From: Paradesertivirga mongoliensis
Lineage (GTDB): Bacteria; Bacteroidota; Bacteroidia; Sphingobacteriales; Sphingobacteriaceae
Assembly (NCBI RefSeq): GCF_024436395.1
Contig: NZ_JAFMZO010000003.1
Span: 620,001-684,000, forward strand
DNA length: 64,000 nt
Direction: 5' to 3'
Below the pieces are notes generated by a model that searched no databases, was not told the DNA's origin, and saw only the letters and a program-made list of their open reading frames with translations. Made by a program: the position numbers and the translations under genes. This document shows, piece after piece, positions 59,052 through 64,000 of the stretch. Each line of letters starts with the position of its first letter. Position 1 is the stretch's first letter.

Positions 59052-59627
59052 TTAAGAAAGAAGCCTTTTTCGTATTTCGCTTAAATACTCGGGCGTAAAT
59101 CCGAGATATGAAGCGATTAAGTATTGCGGGACACGTTTTACAAATTCGGGATGATTTCTTACAGCTTGGAAATAAAATTCTTCTTTTGAAAATGAAAAAA
59201 GAAATTTGATACGTTTTTGAGCTGCTGCATAAGCCCGTTGGTAAACAAAACGGAAATAGCGTTCCATCACAGGAAATTCTTTTAATAATTTTTCCTGTTT
59301 ATCTTGAGTGATATAAAACACAATAGATTTTTCTACAGCCTGAATATAAAATTCCGTAGGAACTTGGTTTTCGTAGGCAAAGTTATCCGTAAGCCACCAA
59401 GTTTCAATGGCAAATTCAGTGGTTTGTTCAGTGCCTTTTTCGTTGATGTAAAACTTTCGCAGCAGGCCACTCAAAACAAAAAAATGATACCTGCAAATTT
59501 GTCCCTCCTCTAATAGGTTTTCTTTTTTTGCGACCTCTTTCGTGTCAAAGAATTTTTTAATTTCTTCAAATTCGTCGTCAGAAACTTTTGCGAATTTAGT
59601 TATATGTTTTTTGAAAATTTCGGACAT
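59052..59627 (-). CDS. Cassette gene: Crp/Fnr family regulator
   Basis: 191 residues: cyclic nucleotide-binding-like beta-roll (about 20-120) and a C-terminal helix-turn-helix (PQYLIASYLGFTPEYLSEIR). Start MSEIFKKH at 59627. Likely controls the co-cassette AhpD-family gene, a pairing common in Bacteroidota. A GTG five codons upstream is less likely. Confidence 0.88.
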   Translation of the reverse strand: MSEIFKKHITKFAKVSDDEFEEIKKFFDTKEVAKKENLLEEGQICRYHFFVLSGLLRKFYINEKGTEQTTEFAIETWWLTDNFAYENQVPTEFYIQAVEKSIVFYITQDKQEKLLKEFPVMERYFRFVYQRAYAAAQKRIKFLFSFSKEEFYFQAVRNHPEFVKRVPQYLIASYLGFTPEYLSEIRKRLLS

Positions 59628-59659
59628 CTTTGATTTACACAATTTGGGTTTAAGATTGC

Positions 59660-59791
59660 AGGTAACGGTTAAGGCTTGTTGCAGTTGCGGAATTAATAGC
59701 AGGTCAGCCGCAAGCCAGCACTAATGTAATAGAAAGCAGTGAAACAACATATACCACGTCAGCCGCAATTGCAACAGAGCCTGTGTTAGCA
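59660..59791 (-). repeat. attC-like site 14
   Basis: Arms AAGGCTTGTTGCAGTTGCGG and CCGCAATTGCAACAGAGCC with one unpaired base; nearly the same as site 3 in arms. Cassette ends GTTACCTGCA / TGCAGGTAAC pair over 10 bp. End core GTTAGCA. Confidence 0.8.
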
Positions 59792-59801
59792 GCCGTATAT
59801 T

Positions 59802-60368
59802 TTAGTCCAAATATCCGTCATATTCAACCTTGCTAAGCCTGTTGTCCTTAAAAACAAAATTAAAAGATGAAAATCCCTCTGAATCTTCGACTGTAATTGT
59901 ATCACTTAATGGAGCTTTTAAATTCAAGGTTTCTAAAAGTTTCGGCTGCGATATTCCTATTTGTACTCCATTCTTAAAACGGAAAGAGGTTCCTGAAACA
60001 TGGAAGTTGTACAATATATATTTGTCGGTCGCTTTGTAAATTCTAAATTCAGCAGCTTTGTTTTTGTACAGATATATAGTGTCGATGACCCGTGGGTCAT
60101 GTGTGTTAATTTCTGGTGTTTTTACAATTTCAAAATCAAGAAGAGGAATTTTATTTATGTCTGTTCCAAGGCCCGGAAAATCCAATAAGTCTTTTAGTAA
60201 ATTGTCCTTTTCAATTGAAGTCCTATTAGAAACAGAACTTACATTTTGTACTGAATCCACTAGTACAGGTTCCTCATGAAGTGAGTCACTGGAAACGACT
60301 TTTTTCTCTGGCTCTCCTCTACATGCGGTGCAGAGATATATGATTATCAGTATTGGGAGTCGGCTCAT
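59802..60368 (-). CDS. Cassette gene: lipoprotein, unknown
   Basis: 188 residues with signal peptide and lipobox (IIYLCTAC, Cys about residue 16), then a low-complexity Ser/Val-rich linker and a ~110-residue C-domain. Cassette ends pair over 10 bp (GTTAGCAGCC / GGCTGCTAAC). No family recognised. Confidence 0.7.
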   Translation of the reverse strand: MSRLPILIIIYLCTACRGEPEKKVVSSDSLHEEPVLVDSVQNVSSVSNRTSIEKDNLLKDLLDFPGLGTDINKIPLLDFEIVKTPEINTHDPRVIDTIYLYKNKAAEFRIYKATDKYILYNFHVSGTSFRFKNGVQIGISQPKLLETLNLKAPLSDTITVEDSEGFSSFNFVFKDNRLSKVEYDGYLD

Positions 60369-60376
60369 TGTATGGC

Positions 60377-60505
60377 TGCTAACGTTAAGTGTTTATATTG
60401 TGCCCGATTAAGAGCACTTCCGTTTCGAACTGCACTAATGTAAGTAGAAAGCAGAGAACTTCGAGAACCAGGTCAGCCGGGCATAATTTAAACATGGTGT
60501 TAGGC
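60377..60505 (-). repeat. attC-like site 15
   Basis: Arms AAGTGTTTATATTGTGCCCG and CCGGGCATAATTTAAACATG; centre GCACTAATGTAAGTAGAAAG combines features of two classes. End core GTTAGGC fits the classic GTTRRRY. Confidence 0.78.
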
Positions 60506-60512
60506 GTAGATT

Positions 60513-61049
60513 TTATTTTGCCCGTTGATTCTCGTCTTTAGATTCCTTCTTTACATCCTTAATTTTTCGTCCTTCTAAAACTTTCCATTCGGGGGAGTCA
60601 AGTAGACTAGTTATTCGGTCTTGCTCCTCGGAGCGGTCAATAGTCCGGATTGCAAATGGTAACGTTTCTTGGTATAACTTTCCTTTTAATTGTTCTGGAT
60701 TACTCATTGCGACTTGGAAGCCAACGATGGGTAAGTCAAGCCTTCTTTCTCGAAGATAAAAACGGAATCTTCCATGCACGCCCAAAGTCACAAGTTTAGG
60801 TACAAAAGTTAAATAAAGAGAGTCATTAGCTAGTTTATAAGTTCCTCCGGTTACTTTATTCGCTTTTTTCGTGTACCTGATTATACAGAACTGGTTCTGT
60901 TCTAAAAGAAACAGCTCTGCTTTTACGTAACTGGTATCCTCTACCGACTTAAATTCGAACATTTTTTCTTGCAAGTCTTGAGCCATTGCTTCAGACCATG
61001 TAAAAAGGAAAGAGATTGAAAAGAGAATGATTTTAAAGGTGTCGGTCAT
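60513..61049 (-). CDS. Cassette gene: exported protein, unknown
   Basis: 178 residues with a signal peptide (FKIILFSISFLFTWSEAMAQ) and a beta-rich middle (FCIIRYTKKANKVTGGTYKLANDSLYLTF); charged helical tail. Cassette ends GTTAGGCGTA / TACGCCTAAC pair over 10 bp. Confidence 0.68.
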   Translation of the reverse strand: MTDTFKIILFSISFLFTWSEAMAQDLQEKMFEFKSVEDTSYVKAELFLLEQNQFCIIRYTKKANKVTGGTYKLANDSLYLTFVPKLVTLGVHGRFRFYLRERRLDLPIVGFQVAMSNPEQLKGKLYQETLPFAIRTIDRSEEQDRITSLLDSPEWKVLEGRKIKDVKKESKDENQRAK

Positions 61050-61062
61050 CTTTTAAATTTAC

Positions 61063-61190
61063 GCCTAACGGTTAAGGGTTTGAGTTGTGCCCGATAATAG
61101 CACTTCACTGTCGCCCAGTACTAAAGTAGTTAAAAAGCAGAAAAGGACGGGCTCACGTCGCCCGGGCATAATTTAAACCCTGTGTTAGGT
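61063..61190 (-). repeat. attC-like site 16
   Basis: Both outer cores fit the integron consensus: GCCTAAC (RYYYAAC) and GTTAGGT (GTTRRRY). Arms AGGGTTTGAGTTGTGCCCG and CGGGCATAATTTAAACCCT. The site next to the promoter-proximal end. Confidence 0.82.
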
Positions 61191-61197
61191 GCCGCAC

Positions 61198-61632
61198 TTA
61201 TTTTATCCGAATGCTTGCAACTACTTGTCGTATCACATTCAACTCCACTTCATTCTCCTTAGATAATTCCTGCTCTTTATCAATTGTAAAAGTGCAGGTA
61301 AATAGAGTGTTCTCTTTGCCTGTAATCCAGTAGTAAATGATGCAATCGTCGTCTCTAGTGCCGCTTTTATAGAACGCACATTCATATTCCCCGAGGTCCA
61401 TCTTAATCGCTTGTTCATTTTCTCTAATTTCATCTTCTATGTAACGGGAGGCATTGTTTTTCTGACTTCCTGGTTTTTCTTGCAAAACCATAGGAGTTAT
61501 CCGAAGATTCCCTGTCCAAGATGTCGTGTTGAAAAAAGCATACGAACCTTCTTCTTCGTATTGCTCCCAATTTGATGGAAGTGTCCAACTGTATTCTTCG
61601 CTAGGTGTCGTAAAAAGCTTATAGTCGGTCAT
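61198..61632 (-). CDS. First cassette gene: DUF3805-like protein
   Basis: 144 residues without a signal peptide (MTDYKLFTTPSEEYSWTLPSNWEQYEEEGSYAFF...). The pattern recalls DUF3805-type proteins; function unknown. Cassette ends GTTAGGTGC / GCACCTAAC pair over 9 bp, the outer end being 61676-61682. Confidence 0.72.
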   Translation of the reverse strand: MTDYKLFTTPSEEYSWTLPSNWEQYEEEGSYAFFNTTSWTGNLRITPMVLQEKPGSQKNNASRYIEDEIRENEQAIKMDLGEYECAFYKSGTRDDDCIIYYWITGKENTLFTCTFTIDKEQELSKENEVELNVIRQVVASIRIK

Positions 61633-61698
61633 TTAGTCGTTGTCCTATGAAAGTGGTCGGTTTTCTTAGTGTTGCACCTAACTAGTATATATACGCAA

Positions 61699-61706
61699 CA
61701 AACTTA
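61699..61706 (-). promoter_or_regulatory. Perfect -7 box pointing into the cassette array
   Basis: TAAGTTTG on the minus strand matches TAnnTTTG, 17 bases outside the terminal core and 67 bases before the first cassette start. This is where an integron cassette promoter is expected. A TTTG lies only 12 bases upstream, so the -33 spacing is not standard. Confidence 0.45.
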
Positions 61707-61714
61707 CCATAATA

Positions 61715-61730
61715 CACCCAAATTTGGGTG
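61715..61730. promoter_or_regulatory. 16-bp perfect palindrome at the array edge
   Basis: CACCCAAATTTGGGTG is a perfect palindrome just upstream of the -7 box that faces the array, a possible operator. The rest of 61683-62209 contains no gene I can support; 61800-61880 is strikingly GC-rich against its surroundings and has the pair CCTGGTT (61840-61846) and AACCAGG (61873-61879). Confidence 0.45.
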
Positions 61731-62209
61731 GCTAACGGAACTTTTTATAGCGTTATTACCTTCGAATATAAATATTATAAATCATCAAAACCACTCCCCC
61801 TGCCGGTGTCTCACCCACAACCCGCGTCGTCGTCTGGGCCCTGGTTCGCCCAACGCCGCCCTCCTCCTTTACAACCAGGATGCAGCAAGGTTAGCAAATT
61901 TTTCGCCCGTGCACTATTTCCCCCAAACCACCCACACCCCACCTTTAACGAAAAATATTTTCGCCGCTCTCTTGCATCTTTCGAAAAATTCATCTTAATT
62001 TATCATAACATTTAACATCAACCTAAGAAGTTTTCATCTTCTACCGATCAGTGAATCAGCCCCGAAAGCCTCTTAACGAGTTTTAGAAAAGGACCTGTCC
62101 TTAAAATTTTTATTGGAAAAGATTTGTGCTGTATGTATGGTTTTGCCTTGCAAAGCCTCTACTATGGAATTTTTTAATCAATAATTATATAACCCTAATT
62201 CTTAACAAC

Positions 62210-62935
62210 ATGGCAAAATCAGAAGGCGGTCACGCCAAAAATGTCGCAAATTTCGAAGACCTGCTCACCCGGGTCAGAAGCCTCGGTCCCGGCTACAGTC
62301 CCAGTAAAGCCGGATTAACCCTCCCCAATCTTGAGCTTCAGCACCAGGCAGCTAATGCTGCACTTAAATCTCTTGCAGCCGAGTTGCCACTGTATCAACA
62401 GGCGGTAGATGCCAAGCAGGCAGCTTTTGCACCGCTGTCGAAACTCGTTACCCGGGCGTTAAATATGTTCAGAGCCTCGGTAGATTATAAGCCCGAGGTA
62501 GACAGCGCCGAAAGTCTGGTTAAAAAAATGCGCGGAGGAAATTCGGCAAGCCCTGCCTTAGCAGAAGGAGCCGAACCTGTAAGAAAGATCTCAACCTCAC
62601 AGCGATCGGCCGACATGCAACTGGCCCACTTCGCATCCTTTATCGAAATTCTGTCGGCACACAGTGCATATCAGCCTGCCGAAGCCGGGCTCAGTGTTGC
62701 AGGGCTGCTTGCCCTTCACAACGATCTGGCGCAGAAAGCTCAAGCCGTAACGGAGGCACAGGTAAGGGTTGAAACTGCCCGGCTCAATCGCGACAATGCA
62801 CTTTACGCACCCGGCACTGGTTTAATCGACTTAGGCCTGGGAGTAAAAACATATGTAAAAGCCGCTTTTACTCCCGGCTCAACAAATTACAATCCAATTT
62901 TAAGTCTGGAGTTCAGACGACCCAAGAACTTATAG
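62210..62935 (+). CDS. Helical protein, unknown function
   Basis: 241 residues from ATG 62210 (MAKSEGGHAKNVANFEDLL). Mostly helical and rich in Ala and Leu, with two similar halves: VRSLGPGYSPSKAGLTLPNLELQHQAAN near 28 and LSAHSAYQPAEAGLSVAGLLALHNDLAQ near 152 (compared by eye), suggesting a duplicated four-helix unit. No signal peptide. Has its own terminator. I do not recognise a characterised family. Confidence 0.78.
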   Translation: MAKSEGGHAKNVANFEDLLTRVRSLGPGYSPSKAGLTLPNLELQHQAANAALKSLAAELPLYQQAVDAKQAAFAPLSKLVTRALNMFRASVDYKPEVDSAESLVKKMRGGNSASPALAEGAEPVRKISTSQRSADMQLAHFASFIEILSAHSAYQPAEAGLSVAGLLALHNDLAQKAQAVTEAQVRVETARLNRDNALYAPGTGLIDLGLGVKTYVKAAFTPGSTNYNPILSLEFRRPKNL

Positions 62936-62962
62936 TTGAAGACAACTTAAAAAAGCTAAGAC

Positions 62963-62995
62963 AAAACAGGGTTCCCGCTTCAGGAGCCCTGCTTT
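62963..62995 (+). terminator. Rho-independent terminator
   Basis: AAAACAGGGTTCC pairs with GGAGCCCTGCTTT using wobble pairs over a 7-base loop, 28 bases past the stop of the helical protein gene. Confidence 0.75.
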
Positions 62996-63000
62996 AAAGA

Positions 63001-63316
63001 GCCGCAATTCCTTCACAAAACAGCCGCAATTCCTTCACAAACAGCCGCAATTCCTCCACAAGCAGCCGCAATTCCTCCACAAGCAGCCGCAATCCCTTCA
63101 CAAGCACCCGCAATTCCTTCACAAGCATCCGCAATTCCTTCACAAGCATCCGCAATCTCTTCACAAGCATCCGCAATCTCTTCACAAGCACCCGCAATCT
63201 CTTCACAAGCATCCGCAATCTCTTCACAAGCACCCGCAATCTCTTCACAAGCAGCCGCAATTTCTTCACAAGCAGCCGCAATTTCTTCACAAGCAGCCGC
63301 AATTTCTTCACAAGTA
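63001..63316. repeat. 21-bp tandem repeat, 15 units
   Basis: Units of the form [G/C/T]CCGCAATTTCTTCACAAGCA repeat 15 times; the first is 22 bp, the rest 21 bp. Substitutions cluster at unit position 1 and positions 9-13 and neighbouring units share variants, as expected of slippage or unequal crossing-over. The minus strand reads open as heptads of the form CEEIAAA from an ATG at 63342 to 63013 (109 codons); I do not call this a gene. Confidence 0.9.
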
Positions 63317-63434
63317 CCTGAACTTGTGGCGTGGCCTTTCAACCCAAACCCATCCTTAAATTGTCAGGCCCTCCCATCTTCTACTACATTTTCTTAGATT
63401 TGAGAAAGCTCCACAGCCTACAAAACCAATCTAA

Positions 63435-64000
63435 ATGAAATTAAATCTCTTTCTCTGCATTCTGCTTTTTGCAGCCGGTGTAAATAAATCAATTGCGAAT
63501 AACGCAGCGGCCACTACCCTATCAAACTCTAAACCCATCACCGAAATAAAATTCAGGGGAAAAACCATTAAGCTCTCCGAAAAAGCCATTTATATCAATG
63601 CGAAACTCCATCAGCAAAACATGGGGAAGTACTCCTTCAAAACCTTACAAGACGCGGTTAAATTTGCCAAAAGCGGCACCGAACTCCATCCAACAGTTCT
63701 GTATTTAGAACCTGATGTATACTGGACCGACGATCCAAAGGCCGAAAACAAAGAGAATAAGTTAATCGGCCTCGCCATTCCGCAGGCAAACATCACCATG
63801 ATCGGCTTATCCGAGAACGCCGAGCATACCATCATTGCCGGCAATCGCGGACAAATGGCCGGAGCCATTGGCAACTGGAATACCCTGGGCGTAGGCGACG
63901 GGTTTAAAGCCTATAACATCACGTTCGGCAATTACTGCAACGTCGACCTCGTTTACCCCTTAGACCCCTCAAAGAATCATCCTAAACGTCAAAAAACCAT
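63435..64000 (+). CDS. Secreted pectinesterase-like/right-handed beta-helix protein (3' truncated by window edge)
   Basis: 188 codons are present from ATG 63435 to the window end without a stop. A signal peptide (LNLFLCILLFAAGVNKSIA) is followed by a KYSFKTLQDAVKFAKSGTE motif, ITMIGLSENAEHTIIAGNRG and GFKAYNITFGNYCNVDLVY, the first turns of a pectinesterase-type beta-helix. Likely acts on pectin outside the cell; catalytic Asp residues would lie beyond the edge. Its promoter region lies downstream of the 21-bp repeat. Confidence 0.8.
   Translation, partial: MKLNLFLCILLFAAGVNKSIANNAAATTLSNSKPITEIKFRGKTIKLSEKAIYINAKLHQQNMGKYSFKTLQDAVKFAKSGTELHPTVLYLEPDVYWTDDPKAENKENKLIGLAIPQANITMIGLSENAEHTIIAGNRGQMAGAIGNWNTLGVGDGFKAYNITFGNYCNVDLVYPLDPSKNHPKRQKT

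Larger units (their letters stand above)
50363..61682 (-). mobile_element. Integron-like gene cassette array without an integrase (CALIN-like)
   Basis: About 15-16 units, each a short gene (or two) plus a 126-138-bp imperfect palindrome beginning ...TAAC and ending GTTA.... For nine cassettes the left boundary (GTTA...) is exactly complementary to the right boundary (...TAAC) over 9-15 bp, as expected of integron cassettes whose circular form rejoins at the core site. Stem arms differ between sites but keep pairing, and one arm consistently has a longer spacer next to the outer core, giving all sites the same polarity. All genes but one are on the minus strand, with the palindrome at their 3' side. 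Cassette genes are AT-rich and mostly unknown. No tyrosine recombinase is present in the window. Confidence 0.82.

Noticed and set aside
59542..59724. Short plus-strand frames ending in CCSCGIN-type peptides across several sites
   Set aside because: The same peptide pattern recurs because the frames cross the attC-like sites; they are translations of the repeat, antisense to the cassette genes.
50363..61682. Regularly spaced repeats as a CRISPR array
   Set aside because: Repeats are ~130 bp palindromes and the spaces between them are whole genes of variable length; no cas genes are present.
61730..61896. GGCTAAC at 61730 with GTTAGCA at 61890 as a further attC site or attI
   Set aside because: The flanks do not pair and the spacing (167 bases) is outside the range of the other sites.
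62994..63311. Minus-strand open frame reading LVKKLRL repeats as a gene
   Set aside because: It is a second frame through the 21-bp tandem repeat; any stop-free unit gives a long open frame, and it starts inside the repeat.

Overview
The window is bacterial chromosome from a member of the Bacteroidota, most likely family Sphingobacteriaceae (Pedobacter/Mucilaginibacter-like). This rests on type 9 secretion sorting domains, DUF5686/carboxypeptidase-like and BT_3928-type proteins, CE15 and GH106 carbohydrate enzymes, weak ribosome binding sites, and promoters with the Bacteroidota -7 box TAnnTTTG. No rRNA or tRNA gene, CRISPR array or integrase was seen.

Layout. 0-6 kb: the 3' end of thymidine kinase, a secreted subtilisin-like protease, a PBP4-type carboxypeptidase and aspartate-semialdehyde dehydrogenase. 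6-16.7 kb: a secreted CE15 esterase and GH106 rhamnosidase pair, then a 1935-residue surface protein built from six lamin-tail/Ig-like modules. 16.7-34.7 kb: housekeeping genes (YebC, AhcY, bacilliredoxin, CdaA-FolP, DUF1599/DoxX/DinB/AroK, phosphoribosyltransferase, RlmD-type methyltransferase, TetR regulator, PheS, DUF5686 protein, TrhO, PdxJ). 35-46 kb: GcvP, a carbonic anhydrase with a SulP transporter, acyl-CoA carboxylase beta subunit, ABC exporter, SucD. 46-50.3 kb: accessory enzymes (acetyltransferase, methionine aminopeptidase, DHFR-like protein, TPR-Arr fusion, alkylation repair protein, DUF1801).

50.4-61.7 kb is the outstanding region. About 16 small AT-rich genes of mostly unknown function, all but one on the minus strand, are each separated by a roughly 130-bp imperfect palindrome bounded by ...TAAC and GTTA.... 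The two ends of most cassettes are exactly complementary to each other (9-15 bp), while palindrome arms differ between sites but keep their pairing. This is the architecture of integron attC sites and gene cassettes. No integron integrase lies in the window, so the locus looks like a CALIN (cluster of attC sites lacking an integrase) or a related cassette system in a Bacteroidota chromosome. A perfect -7 box points into the array from just outside its high-coordinate end, where an integron cassette promoter would be, next to a 16-bp perfect palindrome.

61.7-64 kb: a structured intergenic region, one helical protein of unknown function with a terminator, a 15-unit 21-bp tandem repeat, and the start of a secreted pectinesterase-like beta-helix protein cut by the window edge.
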